Shown in pieces: positions 36,702-48,952 of a DNA stretch of 64,000 nucleotides. Position 1 is the stretch's first letter. Every line of letters starts with the position of its first letter. The notes under the pieces are model-generated. The model was not told where the DNA came from, made no database searches, and saw nothing but the letters and a program-made list of their open reading frames with translations. Source of the DNA: Ahrensia sp. (lineage in GTDB: Bacteria; Pseudomonadota; Alphaproteobacteria; Rhizobiales; Rhizobiaceae); assembly GCA_028817895.1 (NCBI GenBank), contig JAPPOQ010000023.1, positions 62,001 through 126,000 of the forward strand, in the 5' to 3' direction. Position numbers and translations under genes: made by a program.

Positions 36702-38765
36702 GCCAAGATTGTCGTTGACGGTAAGGAAATCGAGGTTCCGGACCATTTCACGCTGTTGCAGGCGGCGGAGGAGGCGGGGGCCGAAATTCCGCGTTTCTGT
36801 TTCCACGAACGGCTGTCCATTGCCGGAAACTGCCGCATGTGCCTGGTTGAGGTGAAGGGCGGTCCGCCAAAGCCTGCCGCTTCCTGCGCTATGGGAGTGC
36901 GTGATTTGCGCCCCGGACCCAATGGCGAGCCACCAGAGATTTTCACCAATACGCCGATGGTGAAGAAAGCGCGCGAAGGCGTGATGGAGTTCCTGCTGAT
37001 CAACCACCCGCTGGATTGCCCGATTTGCGATCAGGGCGGCGAGTGTGATCTGCAAGATCAGGCCATGGCCTTTGGCATCGATGCATCGCGCTATCAGGAA
37101 AACAAGCGCGCGGTGGAAGACAAATATATCGGCCCGCTGGTGAAGACGATTATGACGCGCTGCATTCACTGCACGCGCTGCGTTCGCTTCACCACGGAAG
37201 TTGCCGGCATTTCCGAGCTCGGCCTGCTTGGCCGTGGCGAAGATGCAGAAATCACGACCTATCTTGAAAACGCCATGACGTCGGAACTTCAGGGCAATGT
37301 TATCGATCTATGTCCGGTCGGCGCGTTGACATCCAAGCCCTATGCCTTTCAGGCCCGGCCATGGGAATTGAACAAGACCGAGAGCATCGATGTAATGGAT
37401 GCCGTCGGGTCGGCCATTCGGGTCGATAGCCGCGGCACGGAAGTGATGCGCATCATGCCGCGCGTTAACGAAGCGGTGAATGAAGAATGGATTTCCGACA
37501 AAACCCGTTTCATCTGGGATGGGCTGCGCACTCAGCGTCTCGATCGGCCTTACTTGAAGAAGGCCGGAAAGCTTGCGTCGGTAAGTTGGTCGGAGGCCTT
37601 CGAAACGATCGCGGATAAGGTCGCTTCAACGTCAGCGGATAGAATCGGAGCCATTGCGGGCGATCTGTCGTCGGTCGAAGAAATGTATGCCATGCGTGAG
37701 TTACTCGCAGCGCTTAGCTCAACGAATATGGATTGCAGACCGGCGGGCTCGGCTCTGAACCCGGCCTTGGGACGTGACAGCTACATCTTCAATTCGACCA
37801 TTGCGCGTATTGAGGACGCGACGTCCATTCTGCTGATCGGAACCAATCCTCGCAAGGAAGCGGCGGTGCTCAACAGCCGTATTCGCAAACGTTGGCGCAT
37901 GGGCGATCTGCCTATCGGGTTGGTGGGCGAAGCGGTCGATCTGACCTATGATTATCGCCATATGGGCGATGGGCCGGACGCGCTTCAGGCAATCCTGTCT
38001 AATCGTGCACCCAAAGGCGACAGACCGATGATCATCATCGGCGAGGGCGTTGCGAATCGCTCGGATGGTGCGCAAATCCTCGCTCTGGCCGCACAGATTG
38101 CGCAGAAACATGGCGTTGTTCGCGACGGTTGGAACGGGTTCAACATTCTGCACAATGCGACGGCGCGGGTCGGTGGCCTCGACGTTAGTTTTGTGCCGGG
38201 TGAGGGCGGCAAACATACCGCCGAACTGCTGACCGACACGGATGTGCTGTTCCTGCTTGGCGCAGACGAAATCGACATGCGTCAGCGTTCTCAGGGCTTC
38301 ACGGTCTATATCGGGAGCCATGGCGATGTTGGCGCTCATCATGCCGATGTCATTTTGCCGGCCGCAGCCTACACGGAAAAGTCAGGTCTTTGGGTAAACA
38401 CCGAGGGGCGGGTCCAAATGGGGCTGCGCGCAACTTTCCCGCCCGGCGAAGCGCGTGAGGACTGGGCGGTCTTGCGGGCATTGTCGCAGTCCTTGGGCCA
38501 TACACTGCCGTTTGATTCCTTGGCTCAATTGCGGGCTCAGCTTTATGCCGCCCATCCCCATTTTGCAGACGTCGATGAGATTGCGCCGAGCGACGGCTCT
38601 GGTGTCGCAAAGCTGGCGGAAATCGGCGGCGGGTCGCTCAGCAGCGAACCGTTGCGTTCGCCCATCGATGACTATTACATGACCAATCCAATCACACGCG
38701 CTTCGGCCGTTATGGCTGAGTGTTCGTCGCGTTCGCGGGGTGAATATCTGGAGGCTGCGGAATAA
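36699..38765 (+). CDS. nuoG: NADH-quinone oxidoreductase subunit G
   Basis: A 688-residue iron-sulfur subunit. The N-terminal ferredoxin domain has C-x10-C-x2-C-x13-C-type ligands ([15 protein letters not shown]); next [21 protein letters not shown] (cluster N5 region with His) and [16 protein letters not shown] (N4). The C-terminal molybdopterin-like domain ([19 protein letters not shown]) lacks cofactor function. It starts at ATG 36699 overlapping the small gene, and its stop overlaps nuoH by one base (TAATG). Length is normal for alphaproteobacteria. Confidence 0.97.
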   Translation: MAKIVVDGKEIEVPDHFTLLQAAEEAGAEIPRFCFHERLSIAGNCRMCLVEVKGGPPKPAASCAMGVRDLRPGPNGEPPEIFTNTPMVKKAREGVMEFLLINHPLDCPICDQGGECDLQDQAMAFGIDASRYQENKRAVEDKYIGPLVKTIMTRCIHCTRCVRFTTEVAGISELGLLGRGEDAEITTYLENAMTSELQGNVIDLCPVGALTSKPYAFQARPWELNKTESIDVMDAVGSAIRVDSRGTEVMRIMPRVNEAVNEEWISDKTRFIWDGLRTQRLDRPYLKKAGKLASVSWSEAFETIADKVASTSADRIGAIAGDLSSVEEMYAMRELLAALSSTNMDCRPAGSALNPALGRDSYIFNSTIARIEDATSILLIGTNPRKEAAVLNSRIRKRWRMGDLPIGLVGEAVDLTYDYRHMGDGPDALQAILSNRAPKGDRPMIIIGEGVANRSDGAQILALAAQIAQKHGVVRDGWNGFNILHNATARVGGLDVSFVPGEGGKHTAELLTDTDVLFLLGADEIDMRQRSQGFTVYIGSHGDVGAHHADVILPAAAYTEKSGLWVNTEGRVQMGLRATFPPGEAREDWAVLRALSQSLGHTLPFDSLAQLRAQLYAAHPHFADVDEIAPSDGSGVAKLAEIGGGSLSSEPLRSPIDDYYMTNPITRASAVMAECSSRSRGEYLEAAE

Positions 38766-39931
38766 TGGCTGTTGAAACCACCGCCGCTGTCCAGCCGGGT
38801 CTGTCGATCGGCTTTTTCGACACCGGTGGATTTTTCGAGACTTATCTTCTGCCCTTCGTCATCATGTTGGGCCAGAGCGTGTTGTTGCTCACGATCCTGC
38901 TGATCGTGGTTGCCTATATTCTCTACGCAGACCGCAAAATCTTTGCCGCGGTGCAGATGCGGCGCGGTCCCAATGTTGTTGGACCCTGGGGGCTGCTGCA
39001 AAGCTTTGCCGACCTCATCAAATTCGTTCTGAAAGAGCCGATTATCCCCGCCTCGGCCAACAAAGGCGTGTTTCTGCTGGCTCCTCTGGTGGCCGGTGTT
39101 CTAGCCCTTTCTGCTTGGGCGGTCGTTCCCGTTGGGCCGGGCCTGGCCGTGGCAGACCCAAACCTTGGCATATTGTTCATTTTTGCCATCACCTCGCTTG
39201 AGGTCTATGGCATCATCATGGGCGGTTGGGCGTCGAACTCGAAATATCCGTTCTTGGCGTCGCTGCGATCCGCCGCGCAGATGGTGTCCTACGAGGTGTC
39301 CATCGGTTTCGTGATCATCACGGTGCTGCTTTGTGTTGGTTCGCTAAATCTGAGCCACATTGTTTGGTCACAGCTTGATGGTGCTGGAACCATGCTTGGC
39401 CTGCCATCATCGTTTCTGGACTGGCATTGGCTAGGCCTTTTTCCGATGTTCATCATCTTTTTCATCTCGGCCATTGCGGAGACGAATCGCCCGCCATTCG
39501 ACTTACCGGAGGCGGAGTCGGAACTGGTTGCCGGTCACATGGTGGAATATTCCTCGACGCCGTTCCTGCTTTTCTTCCTTGGTGAATTCGTTGCCATCAC
39601 GCTGATGTGCGCCTTGACCACCATTTTGTTCCTTGGCGGATGGTTGCCACCCATCGATGTCGCGCCGTTCAATTGGGTGCCGGGCGTCGTCTGGTTTGTT
39701 TTGAAGGGCATGGCCGTTTTCTTCTGCATGGCGATGGTGCGCTCACTGGTGCCGCGCTATCGCTACGACCAGCTTATGCGCCTGGGCTGGAAGGTTTTCC
39801 TGCCGATCTCGCTCGCCATGGTGTTCCTGACGGCGCTGGTGCTGCAAATCACAGGCTGGGCCGAGAATCGTCCGGATCCGGCGAGCCTTGCGCCAACGGC
39901 GTCCGTGTCTTCCACTCTCCACTCAACATAG
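38765..39931 (+). CDS. nuoH: NADH-quinone oxidoreductase subunit H
   Basis: A 388-residue membrane subunit with eight transmembrane helices that closes the quinone chamber. [40 protein letters not shown] and [27 protein letters not shown] are invariant segments. The C-terminal 30 residues are a variable soluble tail ([19 protein letters not shown]). Confidence 0.97.
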   Translation: MAVETTAAVQPGLSIGFFDTGGFFETYLLPFVIMLGQSVLLLTILLIVVAYILYADRKIFAAVQMRRGPNVVGPWGLLQSFADLIKFVLKEPIIPASANKGVFLLAPLVAGVLALSAWAVVPVGPGLAVADPNLGILFIFAITSLEVYGIIMGGWASNSKYPFLASLRSAAQMVSYEVSIGFVIITVLLCVGSLNLSHIVWSQLDGAGTMLGLPSSFLDWHWLGLFPMFIIFFISAIAETNRPPFDLPEAESELVAGHMVEYSSTPFLLFFLGEFVAITLMCALTTILFLGGWLPPIDVAPFNWVPGVVWFVLKGMAVFFCMAMVRSLVPRYRYDQLMRLGWKVFLPISLAMVFLTALVLQITGWAENRPDPASLAPTASVSSTLHST

Positions 39932-39940
39932 GGGTCTGTC

Positions 39941-40432
39941 ATGTCTGCCATTCTCCAGGCGGGAAAATCGTTGTTTCTGTGGGAGTTCGTGAAAGCCTTC
40001 GGGCTTGGGGTGCGCTACTTTTTCGCGCCAAAGGCAACGGTCAATTATCCGTTTGAGAAGGGGCATTCTTCGGCGCGCTTTCGTGGGGAGCACGCCCTGC
40101 GCCGCTATCCCAATGGCGAAGAGCGCTGCATCGCTTGCAAATTGTGCGAAGCGATTTGCCCGGCCCAGGCCATAACCATTGAAGCGGGTCCGCGCCGCAA
40201 TGACGGAACGCGCCGAACGGTTCGCTACGACATCGACATGGTGAAATGCATCTATTGCGGGTTCTGCCAGGAGGCCTGCCCGGTGGATGCAATTGTTGAG
40301 GGACCAAATTTCGAGTTCGCGACCGAAACGCGCGAAGAGCTGTACTACGACAAGGAAAAACTGCTGGAAAACGGCGCAAAATGGGAACGGGAACTGGCCC
40401 GCAATATCGCCATTGATGCCCCGTTTCGGTAA
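39941..40432 (+). CDS. nuoI: NADH-quinone oxidoreductase subunit I
   Basis: A 163-residue subunit with two [4Fe-4S] motifs, [16 protein letters not shown] (N6a) and [16 protein letters not shown] (N6b), which carry electrons toward Nuo[20 protein letters not shown] is the usual entry. It is nine bases after nuoH. The 111 bases downstream (40433-40543) hold no gene. Confidence 0.97.
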   Translation: MSAILQAGKSLFLWEFVKAFGLGVRYFFAPKATVNYPFEKGHSSARFRGEHALRRYPNGEERCIACKLCEAICPAQAITIEAGPRRNDGTRRTVRYDIDMVKCIYCGFCQEACPVDAIVEGPNFEFATETREELYYDKEKLLENGAKWERELARNIAIDAPFR

Positions 40433-40543
40433 GCACTGCGCGTGATCGATTTGAGTTCAAACGACATATGGACGCAGCGCGGCTAAGCGGTTAAGGAACG
40501 ACCCGGAAAGCGGCCAAAGGCAAGTGAAAGCACCCAACGTCCG

Positions 40544-41158
40544 ATGAATGTTGTTGGCCTCTTTTTCTATCTGTTTTCCGCGATTTGCGTCGCGTCTGCC
40601 TTCATGGTCATTGCTTCGCGCAATCCCGTGCATTCGGTATTGTTTCTGATCCTCGCATTCTTCAACGCTGCCGGCTTGTTCATGCTCATGGGTGCGGAGT
40701 TTCTCGCCCTCATTTTGATCGTCGTCTATGTCGGCGCCGTGGCGGTCCTGTTTCTGTTTGTCGTCATGATGCTGGATGTCGATTTCGCGGAACTGCGGCA
40801 GGGCGTGCTACAATATCTGCCGATCGGCGGCGTCATCGGCATCGTGTTGCTGGTGGAGCTTGTGCTGGTCCTTGGCGGGCTTTCGATCACACCGGAAGGT
40901 GCCGATTTGGTGGTTCAGCCCATCCCGGACATGGCTGAGACCTCCAACATCCAGGCCATCGGCGATTTGCTTTACACCAAATATGTCTTTTTCTTTCAGA
41001 TGGCTGGTCTGATCCTCCTGGTTGCCATGATCGGGGCGATCGTTCTGACGTTGAGCCACCGCTCGGATGTGAAACGCCAGAACACGGCCACTCAAATTGG
41101 GCGCGACCCCGCAACCGCTGTCACTCTGCATGACGTGAAGCCGGGCGAGGGGATCTGA
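40544..41158 (+). CDS. nuoJ: NADH-quinone oxidoreductase subunit J
   Basis: A 204-residue five-TM membrane subunit; FNAAGLFMLMGAEFLALILIVVYVGAVAVLFLFVVMML includes the pi-bulge helix. The C-terminus (about 35 residues) is soluble. An A+G-rich stretch (AAGTGAAAG) precedes the start, which is 111 bases after nuoI, the widest core-gene gap outside the accessory part. Confidence 0.96.
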   Translation: MNVVGLFFYLFSAICVASAFMVIASRNPVHSVLFLILAFFNAAGLFMLMGAEFLALILIVVYVGAVAVLFLFVVMMLDVDFAELRQGVLQYLPIGGVIGIVLLVELVLVLGGLSITPEGADLVVQPIPDMAETSNIQAIGDLLYTKYVFFFQMAGLILLVAMIGAIVLTLSHRSDVKRQNTATQIGRDPATAVTLHDVKPGEGI

Positions 41159-41161
41159 TCA

Positions 41162-41470
41162 ATGGAAGTCGGTCTTGGGCATTTTCTCACTGTCGGCGCC
41201 ATCCTTTTCACGTTGGGCGTCTTTGGCATCTTCCTGAACAAGAAAAATGTCATCGTCATTTTGATGTCGGTTGAACTGATCCTTCTGGCAGTCAACATCA
41301 ACTTCCTGGCTTTCGCGCAGGCCAATGGCGATCTGATGGGCCAGATTTTTGCGCTATTCGTGCTGACGGTTGCCGCGGCTGAAGCTGCAATCGGGCTTGC
41401 CATTCTCGTCGTTTTCTTCCGCAATCGCGGCTCCATTGCGGTGGAAGACGTCAACATGATGAAAGGGTAG
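41162..41470 (+). CDS. nuoK: NADH-quinone oxidoreductase subunit K
   Basis: A 102-residue, three-TM subunit of the antiporter-like arm. The two conserved glutamates are in [17 protein letters not shown] and [21 protein letters not shown]. It is three bases after nuoJ and 29 before nuoL. Confidence 0.97.
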   Translation: MEVGLGHFLTVGAILFTLGVFGIFLNKKNVIVILMSVELILLAVNINFLAFAQANGDLMGQIFALFVLTVAAAEAAIGLAILVVFFRNRGSIAVEDVNMMKG

Positions 41471-41499
41471 GGCGCGCTGGGCGGCCAAGACGACGACCC

Positions 41500-43512
41500 A
41501 TGATTCATCTCATCGTATTTCTTCCGCTGCTGGGTTTTCTGATTGCCGGACTTTTCGGCAGACAGATCGGAACGAAGGCGTCCGAATACATCACTTCCGG
41601 ATTTCTGGTGATCGCCGCCGTGCTGAGCTGGATCAGCTTCATCGGATTCTGGCTTGGCGGATCTCAAGCCACCACCTATCAGGTGGCGGAGTGGATGTCC
41701 GTAGGCACCTTTGTGGTGGACTGGTCATTCCGCATAGACACACTGACCGCCGTGATGCTTGTGGTGGTCAATACTGTGTCGGCCTTGGTGCATATCTACT
41801 CGATCGGATATATGCATCATGATCCGCACCGGCCGCGTTTCTTCGCCTATCTGTCGCTGTTCACTTTCGCGATGCTAATGCTGGTGACGTCCAACAATCT
41901 CATCCAGATGTTCTTTGGTTGGGAAGGCGTCGGACTGGCCTCCTATTTGCTGATCGGCTTCTGGTTCAAGAAACCATCCGCCAATGCCGCAGCCATCAAG
42001 GCCTTCGTGGTCAATCGGGTGGGCGACTTTGGCTTTGCACTCGGTATCTTTGGGGTCTTCGTGCTGTTTGACAGCATCAATTTCGATGTGATCTTTGCCA
42101 ATGCTGCCGGGCTTGCGGGAACGCCTGCTGCTGCCGACTCACCCGTATTGCTGTCATTCCTTGGCTACGAACTGCAACGAGACGCAGCAATCACCGTGGT
42201 TGCATTGCTGTTGTTCATGGGAGCGATGGGCAAATCGGCACAATTTCTGCTGCATACATGGTTGCCCGACGCCATGGAGGGGCCGACCCCGGTTTCCGCG
42301 CTCATTCACGCGGCAACCATGGTGACCGCCGGTGTGTTTCTCGTAGCACGCATGTCGCCGATCTTCGAACTGTCGATGACGGCGTTGACGGTCGTCACTT
42401 TTGTGGGGGCAACAACGGCCTTTTTCGCCGCGACAGTTGGGCTGGTGCAGAACGACATCAAGCGCGTGATTGCCTATTCAACTTGTTCCCAACTTGGCTA
42501 TATGTTCGCGGCGCTCGGCGTTGGAGCCTATGGCGCGGCGATATTCCACCTCTTTACCCACGCCTTCTTCAAGGCGCTACTGTTTCTGGGTGCGGGTTCG
42601 GTCATTCATGCCGTGTCCGATGAGCAGGACATGCGCCATATGGGCGGGCTTCGCAAACACATCCCGCGCACCTATTGGATGATGGTGATCGGCACCGTCG
42701 CGCTGACCGGACTCGGAATTCCGGGCACCGTTTTGGGAACCGCCGGGTTCTTCTCCAAAGATGCGATCATTGAAAGCTTGTATGTCGGACAGAACGCATT
42801 TGCCGGTTATGCCTTCTGGCTCACGGTCATCGCGGCTTTGTTCACCTCATTCTACTCCTGGCGGCTGATTTTCATGACGTTCCATGGCAAGCCCCGCGCG
42901 CCCGCCGATGTGATGAGCCATGTTCACGAAAGCCCCAATGTGATGCTGGTTCCGCTCTACATTCTGGCTGTGGGCGCTCTGTTGGCAGGCCTCGTGTTTC
43001 ACACGCCCTTTATCGGCAGCCATCACGAAGTGGGGCAACTCGATCCGCATTACTTGGAGTTCTGGGATGCGGCGCTTTTCCTCGGACCAACCAACACCAT
43101 TCTGGAAGAGTTCCACAATGTTCCGCTGCTGGTGAAATGGTCGCCCGCTATTATGATGGCGCTTGGCTTTGGCATTGCCTGGTGGTTCTACATTCGATCG
43201 CCCGGCATCGCGGCGGAAACCGCGCGTCAGCATCCGGGCTTATACCAGTTTCTGCTCAACAAGTGGTATTTCGACGAGCTGTATGACTGGGCCCTTGTGC
43301 GCCCCGCCAAATGGCTCGGCAGCTTCCTGTGGAAGCAGGGCGACGGGCGGGTGATCGACGGTTTCGGTCCAGATGGTGTGTCGGCAAGGGTGTTGGACGT
43401 GACGCGCAATGTCGTGCGGCTCCAGACCGGCTATTTGTACCACTACGCCTTTGTCATGCTGGTGGGCGTTGCCGCGCTGATCACATGGATGTCCTTCGGC
43501 GGAGCGCAGTAG
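41500..43512 (+). CDS. nuoL: NADH-quinone oxidoreductase subunit L
   Basis: A 670-residue antiporter-like proton-pumping subunit with about 16 transmembrane helices and a lateral helix. [22 protein letters not shown] and the AHRF-like [32 protein letters not shown] segment are invariant, containing the key Lys/Glu residues. The nuoM gene begins three bases after the stop. Confidence 0.97.
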   Translation: MIHLIVFLPLLGFLIAGLFGRQIGTKASEYITSGFLVIAAVLSWISFIGFWLGGSQATTYQVAEWMSVGTFVVDWSFRIDTLTAVMLVVVNTVSALVHIYSIGYMHHDPHRPRFFAYLSLFTFAMLMLVTSNNLIQMFFGWEGVGLASYLLIGFWFKKPSANAAAIKAFVVNRVGDFGFALGIFGVFVLFDSINFDVIFANAAGLAGTPAAADSPVLLSFLGYELQRDAAITVVALLLFMGAMGKSAQFLLHTWLPDAMEGPTPVSALIHAATMVTAGVFLVARMSPIFELSMTALTVVTFVGATTAFFAATVGLVQNDIKRVIAYSTCSQLGYMFAALGVGAYGAAIFHLFTHAFFKALLFLGAGSVIHAVSDEQDMRHMGGLRKHIPRTYWMMVIGTVALTGLGIPGTVLGTAGFFSKDAIIESLYVGQNAFAGYAFWLTVIAALFTSFYSWRLIFMTFHGKPRAPADVMSHVHESPNVMLVPLYILAVGALLAGLVFHTPFIGSHHEVGQLDPHYLEFWDAALFLGPTNTILEEFHNVPLLVKWSPAIMMALGFGIAWWFYIRSPGIAAETARQHPGLYQFLLNKWYFDELYDWALVRPAKWLGSFLWKQGDGRVIDGFGPDGVSARVLDVTRNVVRLQTGYLYHYAFVMLVGVAALITWMSFGGAQ

Positions 43513-43515
43513 ACC

Positions 43516-45024
43516 GTGGCTGATTTCCCCATTCTCTCGATCGTGACGTTTCTGCCGCTTGTCGGGGCGGCGATCATTTTCGCTATCTATGAAGACAGCG
43601 ATGTTGCGCGTCGCAATGTGCGCTATGTGGCGCTTCTGACGACGGTCGTAACCTTCATCGTCTCGCTGGGCATTTGGGTGAATTTCGACAATACCCAGCC
43701 CGGTTTCCAGATGGTCGAGCGTTGGGATTGGATTGCTGAGGGTGGCATCGCCTATCATATGGGCGTCGACGGTATCTCCATGCTGTTCGTCATCCTCACC
43801 ACATTCCTGATGCCGTTTTGCATTCTGGCCAGCTGGGAGTCTGTCACCAAGCGTATCCGTGAATATATGATCGCGTTTCTGGTGCTCGAAACGCTGATGA
43901 TCGGCGTTTTCTGCGCGCTTGATCTGGTCCTGTTCTACGTTTTCTTCGAGGCGGGCCTCATCCCGATGTTCCTCATCATCGGCGTGTGGGGTGGGCAGCA
44001 CCGTGTCTATGCCAGCCTGAAATTCTTTCTCTACACGCTGCTTGGCTCGGTTCTGATGCTGCTCGCCATGATGGCGATGATCTGGCAGTCCGGCACCAGT
44101 GACATTCCATTGCTCCTTGCGCATGACTTCCCGGCCAGCATGCAGACATGGTTGTGGATCGCCTTCTTCGCATCTTTTGCCGTGAAAATGCCCATGTGGC
44201 CGGTTCATACTTGGCTTCCTGATGCACATGTGGAAGCGCCGACCGCAGGTTCGGTTATCCTTGCGGGCATCCTTTTGAAAATGGGCGGCTATGGTTTCCT
44301 TCGCTTCTCGCTGCCGATGTTCCCGCTGGCGAGTGCAGACCTCCAAATGGTGGTCTTCGTTCTGTCGGCCATCGCGATCGTTTACACGTCGCTGGTCGCG
44401 TTGATGCAGGAAGACATCAAAAAGCTGATTGCATACTCCTCCGTCGCCCATATGGGATATGTGACCATGGGCATCTTTGCTGCCAATGCCCAGGGCATTC
44501 AGGGCGGCATTTTCCAGATGCTTTCGCATGGGCTGATTTCTGGTGCCTTATTCCTGTGCGTTGGTGTCGTTTACGACCGAATGCACACGCGACAGATCGA
44601 TGCCTATGGGGGGCTGGTCAACCGGATGCCGGCCTATGCGACGGTGTTCCTGATCTTCACGATGGCCAATGTGGGCCTGCCCGGTACGTCCGGTTTCGTT
44701 GGCGAGTTGCTCACCTTGCTGGGCGTGTTCAAGGTGAACACTTGGATTGCTGTCTTTGCTACGCTGGGCGTGATCCTGTCCGCCGCTTATGCGCTTTGGC
44801 TCTATCGTCGCGTGATCTTCGGTGCGCTCGAGAAGGAAACGCTTAAGGCGATGCTTGATCTGTCGCCGCGCGAAAAGCTCATTCTCTATCCATTGGTCGT
44901 TCTGGTGATCTATTTTGGCGTGAATCCCGGCCCGGTCTTTGACGTGACGCAGGCATCGGTCGATGCGCTGATTGCGGATTATCAAGCTGGCCTGCAGGCT
45001 GCCGTGCAAACGGCTGCGAAGTGA
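43516..45024 (+). CDS. nuoM: NADH-quinone oxidoreductase subunit M
   Basis: A 502-residue antiporter-like subunit starting at GTG 43516. [21 protein letters not shown] (conserved Glu) and [31 protein letters not shown] are diagnostic. The nuoN ATG lies 13 bases after its stop. Confidence 0.97.
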   Translation: MADFPILSIVTFLPLVGAAIIFAIYEDSDVARRNVRYVALLTTVVTFIVSLGIWVNFDNTQPGFQMVERWDWIAEGGIAYHMGVDGISMLFVILTTFLMPFCILASWESVTKRIREYMIAFLVLETLMIGVFCALDLVLFYVFFEAGLIPMFLIIGVWGGQHRVYASLKFFLYTLLGSVLMLLAMMAMIWQSGTSDIPLLLAHDFPASMQTWLWIAFFASFAVKMPMWPVHTWLPDAHVEAPTAGSVILAGILLKMGGYGFLRFSLPMFPLASADLQMVVFVLSAIAIVYTSLVALMQEDIKKLIAYSSVAHMGYVTMGIFAANAQGIQGGIFQMLSHGLISGALFLCVGVVYDRMHTRQIDAYGGLVNRMPAYATVFLIFTMANVGLPGTSGFVGELLTLLGVFKVNTWIAVFATLGVILSAAYALWLYRRVIFGALEKETLKAMLDLSPREKLILYPLVVLVIYFGVNPGPVFDVTQASVDALIADYQAGLQAAVQTAAK

Positions 45025-45037
45025 CGGGAGAGGGGTG

Positions 45038-46474
45038 ATGGAACCAGGCACGATCACATTCAATCTCGCGGTTGCCATTCCCGAACTGATGCTGGCTGTC
45101 GGCGCGATGGTGCTGCTGATGATCGGCGCATTCACGGGTGAAAAGAGCGCTCGCAGCATGCATGTTATAGCCGTGGCGCTGATCGCCGCTGCCGCAGCGG
45201 TTCTGGTCTACACGGCGCCGGAAGGCGTCGTTTTCAGCGATGCCTTTGTGTCGGACCGCTTCGCTCGGCTTATGAAATTGCTGGTTCTGGGTGGCTCTAC
45301 CTTCGCGATTGCAATGTCTTATGGCTTTGCTCGCCATGCGAGCTATGGGCGCTTCGAATATCCCATCCTGGTCGTGCTTGCCACGCTTGGCATGATGGTC
45401 ATGATCTCCGCCGACGATCTGATCGCCCTCTATCTTGGACTGGAGATGCAGGCGCTTGCGCTCTATGTCGCGGCTGCAATCAACCGGGATTCCCTGCGAG
45501 CGTCGGAAGCCGGTTTGAAGTATTTTGTGCTTGGTGCACTGTCTTCCGGCATGCTGCTTTACGGCATGTCGTTGATTTATGGTTTCACCGGCCACACCAA
45601 TTTTGCAGGCATTGCCGAGGCGATGGCTGCGGAACGTCAATTGGGCGAGATTTTCGGCATTGTTTTCATGCTGGCTGGCATCGCCTTCAAAGTGTCTGCC
45701 GCGCCGTTCCATATGTGGACACCTGATGTCTATGAAGGCGCGCCGACACCCGTAACGGCCTTCTTTGCTGCCGCACCCAAGGTAGCGGCAATGGCTATGA
45801 TGATCCGCGTGACCTATGGCGCATTTGAGCATGCCGCCGCCGATTGGCAGCAAATCATCGCGTTCCTCGCGATTGCCTCCATGCTGCTGGGGGCCTTCGC
45901 GGCTATCGGCCAAACCAACATCAAGCGACTGATGGCCTATTCTTCAATTGGCCATATGGGATTTGCGCTTGTGGGCCTCGCGGCCGGCACGCAGACCGGT
46001 GTTTCCGGTGTGATCATCTATCTGATCATCTATCTGATCATGACGCTGGGGACATTCGCCTGCATTCTGGCGATGCGTCGGGAAGATGGGCTGGTGGAGG
46101 ACATCAGCGAACTGTCCGGCCTTTCGCGCACGCATCCTATGATGGCGCTCATGTTGACAGCTCTGATGTTTTCCCTGGCTGGCATCCCGCCTTTGGCTGG
46201 CTTCTGGGCCAAATATTTCGTCTTTCTGGCAGCCGTTCAGGCGGAGCTGTATGTGCTTGCGGTGATCGGTGTTCTGGCCAGTGTGGTGGGCGCCTTCTAC
46301 TATCTGCGGATCGTCAAAATCATGTGGTTTGACGAGCCGGAGTCCGGATTTGTCCCCATGGCGTCCGAACTGCGCCTGGTGCTTGGTGTTTCCGGTGTTT
46401 TCACGATCTTTTATGTGGTTGTGGCGGGTCCAGTCTCCAGTATCGCTACAGGCGCCGCGCGCACCTTTTTCTGA
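45038..46474 (+). CDS. nuoN: NADH-quinone oxidoreductase subunit N
   Basis: A 478-residue antiporter-like subunit, last of the 14 core genes. [45 protein letters not shown] and [33 protein letters not shown] are diagnostic. GGGAGAGGGG precedes the ATG at 45038, which is preferred over an in-frame start at 44972 that would overlap nuoM. birA starts six bases downstream. Confidence 0.97.
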   Translation: MEPGTITFNLAVAIPELMLAVGAMVLLMIGAFTGEKSARSMHVIAVALIAAAAAVLVYTAPEGVVFSDAFVSDRFARLMKLLVLGGSTFAIAMSYGFARHASYGRFEYPILVVLATLGMMVMISADDLIALYLGLEMQALALYVAAAINRDSLRASEAGLKYFVLGALSSGMLLYGMSLIYGFTGHTNFAGIAEAMAAERQLGEIFGIVFMLAGIAFKVSAAPFHMWTPDVYEGAPTPVTAFFAAAPKVAAMAMMIRVTYGAFEHAAADWQQIIAFLAIASMLLGAFAAIGQTNIKRLMAYSSIGHMGFALVGLAAGTQTGVSGVIIYLIIYLIMTLGTFACILAMRREDGLVEDISELSGLSRTHPMMALMLTALMFSLAGIPPLAGFWAKYFVFLAAVQAELYVLAVIGVLASVVGAFYYLRIVKIMWFDEPESGFVPMASELRLVLGVSGVFTIFYVVVAGPVSSIATGAARTFF

Positions 46475-46480
46475 TCCGTC

Positions 46481-47266
46481 TTGAAGCGCCCCATCGACGC
46501 ATTGCCGGGGTGGTGGCGCGATGAACGCGCGGCAGTTGGTTCGACCAATGACGAGGCCATGGACTGGTTTCGAAATGGAGACAGCGGCCAGCTTTGGGTC
46601 ACGGGCACGGAACAGAAAACCGGCAAGGGCCGCCGAAACCGAGCCTGGCATTCGCCGCCGGGCAATCTCTATGCCAGCCTTTTGCTTGTCGATCCCGCCC
46701 CTATGCAATCCATGTCCATGATGCCCCTGCTGGCCGTTCTCGCACTGAACGACGCCGTGGCGTCACTCGCACCGCTACTGCAAGATCGTCTGCTCATCAA
46801 GTGGCCCAATGATCTGCTGCTCGATGGCGGCAAACTGGCGGGGATATTGCTTGAGGGTTCAAACCGCACCAGCGGCGAGCAAGGTGTGGTGGTCGGTTTC
46901 GGTGTCAATTGCGAGCATGCACCCCAAGAGGCACTCTACCCAACCGCAACGCTTGCAGGGTCTGGGGCGGCCATTGCGTCCGAAGCGCTGTTTACGGCTT
47001 TGGCAACTGCGGTTGCAAAGCGTCTCGTCCAATGGCAACAGGGTCAGGCTCCAGCGGCGATACGACGCGATTGGCTTTCTCGCGCAACAGGCCTAAACCG
47101 CACAATTACCGTCCGCTTTGCGGATCATGAAAAGACCGGAATCTTTCGCGACATCGCTTCCGACGGCCAACTGGTTCTGGAACGGCCCGACGGCTCGACT
47201 GAATTGGTTTCGGCTGCTGACGTGTTCCTCCACTCTCCCAACAACGAGGTGCCTGTGACCATATGA
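46481..47266 (+). CDS. birA: Biotin-[acetyl-CoA-carboxylase] ligase
   Basis: A 261-residue biotin protein ligase without the N-terminal DNA-binding domain (class I), so it probably does not repress bio genes. The adenylate-binding loop GKGRRNRAWHSPPGNLYASLL and KWPNDLLLDGGKLAGILLE are present; the C-terminal SH3-like part has FRDIASDGQLVLERPDG. It starts at TTG 46481, six bases after nuoN, an arrangement common in alphaproteobacteria; its stop overlaps the RNase J start (ATGA). Confidence 0.93.
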   Translation: MKRPIDALPGWWRDERAAVGSTNDEAMDWFRNGDSGQLWVTGTEQKTGKGRRNRAWHSPPGNLYASLLLVDPAPMQSMSMMPLLAVLALNDAVASLAPLLQDRLLIKWPNDLLLDGGKLAGILLEGSNRTSGEQGVVVGFGVNCEHAPQEALYPTATLAGSGAAIASEALFTALATAVAKRLVQWQQGQAPAAIRRDWLSRATGLNRTITVRFADHEKTGIFRDIASDGQLVLERPDGSTELVSAADVFLHSPNNEVPVTI

Positions 47267-48939
47267 AGGACCATGAAACGTCTGAATTGATCTTTTTGCC
47301 GCTTGGGGGAGTGGGCGAAATCGGCATGAACTTCGCGCTTTACGGTTACGGGCAGGGAGACCGACGGCGCTACATCGCGGTGGATTGCGGTGTTACCTTT
47401 CCTGGCGACGACTTGCCGGGAGCGGATCTCGTTCTCCCTGATATCAACTACATTGCGCAACGTTCCGACAGGCTCGATGCAATTATCATCACCCATGCGC
47501 ATGAGGACCATTACGGTGCATTGCTGGCGCTCTGGCCAACGCTGAAGGCCCCGGTTTACTGCACACCCTTTGCGGCTGCGATGCTGGAAGCCAAAATCCG
47601 CTCAGAACCTGGCGCCCCACAAATCGAGATTAAGGAGTACAAGGCCGGAGCGCGTTTCAAGGCTGGACCGTTCGATATTGACGCGGTCCACGTCACTCAT
47701 TCCATTCCCGAACCAGTGTCTTTGATGCTGCGCTCCCCGCTAGGCAACGTGCTGCACACGGGTGATTGGAAGCTCGACCCTGACCCGACATTGGGTCAGA
47801 AAACGGATGAGGCGCATTTCCGGCGGCTTGGCGATGAGGGAGTGCTTGCACTGATCTGCGATTCCACCAATGCGATTCGCGACGGCGAAAGCCCAAGTGA
47901 AAAACAGGTTTCCGACAGTTTGGCGAGCATCATCGGTGAGGCCAAAGGCAGGGTGCTGATCACCACCTTTTCTTCTAACGTGGGACGCATCCGCTCCATC
48001 GCTCTTGCTGCTGCGCAAGCCAAAAGGCAGGTCATGGTCCTTGGCCGTTCATTGCTGCGCGTCTGCGAAGTCTCGCGTGAACTCGGTTATCTTGATGGCA
48101 TTGCGCCTTTCCTGCCGGAGGATGAGTTCAAGAGCGTGCCCAAGGACAAGCTCGTCGTCATTTGCACCGGGTCGCAAGGCGAGCCGCGTGCGGCACTGGG
48201 CAAGCTGGCGCGCGATGAGCATCGAAATGCCAACCTTTCGCCCGGAGACATGGTGGTGTTTTCCTCCCGCTCCATTCCCGGCAATGAACGTGAAATCATC
48301 GACATCCAAAACGGGTTGATCGAACTTGGCGTCGATATCGTGACCGACACACCGGACAGCCTTGTCCATGTGTCCGGCCACCCCCGTCGCAGTGAACTGA
48401 AACAGATGTATGAATGGACCATACCGCAGATCGGCATACCGGTTCATGGAGAAGCCGCCCACTTGACGGCGCAGGCCGGGCTGATGAGCGATAGCGGCAT
48501 CCCAAGCGTAATGCCGATCCGCAATGGAGACATGCTGCGTCTGGCCCCCGGAGACCCGACCATCGTCGAAACAATTGAGGCCGGGCGAGTTTTTAAGGAC
48601 GGGCACATTATTGGAAATCGTGATGAGACCGGCATTGCGCGACGTCGCATTCTCTCTTTCGTTGGCCTTGTGGTGATGGCCCTGGTTGTGGACCGTAACG
48701 GCGAACTGGTCGCCGACCCGGAAATCACCTGCCAGGGTCTGCCTCAAATGGCGGACGAGGATGATTCATTCGAGGATATTTTGTATGATGCCGGCCTGTC
48801 GGCGTTTGAGAACATCCCCCGCAAGAAGCGCCGCGACGACGGCCGCATCCAACAGGCTGTGGAGCGCGCCATTCGCTCCGAAACACGCGAATTGTGGGGC
48901 AAGAAGCCCATCGTCACCGTGTTCGTCACGAGAGTATAG
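47263..48939 (+). CDS. rnj: Ribonuclease J
   Basis: A 558-residue metallo-beta-lactamase/beta-CASP RNase. HAHEDH (78-83) supplies zinc ligands, followed by the beta-CASP domain (LICDSTNAIRDGESPSE ... FSSNVGRIRSIALAAAQAKRQVMVLGRSL) and ICTGSQGEPRAALGKLA. Such enzymes have 5'-exo and endonuclease activity and mature rRNA and mRNA. It follows birA with overlap, as in other Rhizobiales nuo operons. Confidence 0.95.
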   Translation: MKDHETSELIFLPLGGVGEIGMNFALYGYGQGDRRRYIAVDCGVTFPGDDLPGADLVLPDINYIAQRSDRLDAIIITHAHEDHYGALLALWPTLKAPVYCTPFAAAMLEAKIRSEPGAPQIEIKEYKAGARFKAGPFDIDAVHVTHSIPEPVSLMLRSPLGNVLHTGDWKLDPDPTLGQKTDEAHFRRLGDEGVLALICDSTNAIRDGESPSEKQVSDSLASIIGEAKGRVLITTFSSNVGRIRSIALAAAQAKRQVMVLGRSLLRVCEVSRELGYLDGIAPFLPEDEFKSVPKDKLVVICTGSQGEPRAALGKLARDEHRNANLSPGDMVVFSSRSIPGNEREIIDIQNGLIELGVDIVTDTPDSLVHVSGHPRRSELKQMYEWTIPQIGIPVHGEAAHLTAQAGLMSDSGIPSVMPIRNGDMLRLAPGDPTIVETIEAGRVFKDGHIIGNRDETGIARRRILSFVGLVVMALVVDRNGELVADPEITCQGLPQMADEDDSFEDILYDAGLSAFENIPRKKRRDDGRIQQAVERAIRSETRELWGKKPIVTVFVTRV

Positions 48940-48952
48940 CGGAGCATTGGGC

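Noticed and set aside
40433-40543. Possible tRNA or small RNA in the nuoI-nuoJ gap
   Set aside because: A GTTCAAAC resembles a T-loop, but no cloverleaf can be drawn around it.
43240-44529. 429-codon minus-strand frame opposite nuoL and nuoM
   Set aside because: Antisense to conserved nuo genes; very His/Arg/Glu-rich, with no domain.
45944-46708. 254-codon minus-strand frame opposite nuoN and birA
   Set aside because: It lies wholly antisense to two certain genes and has the Arg/His/Gln-rich composition of a shadow frame.
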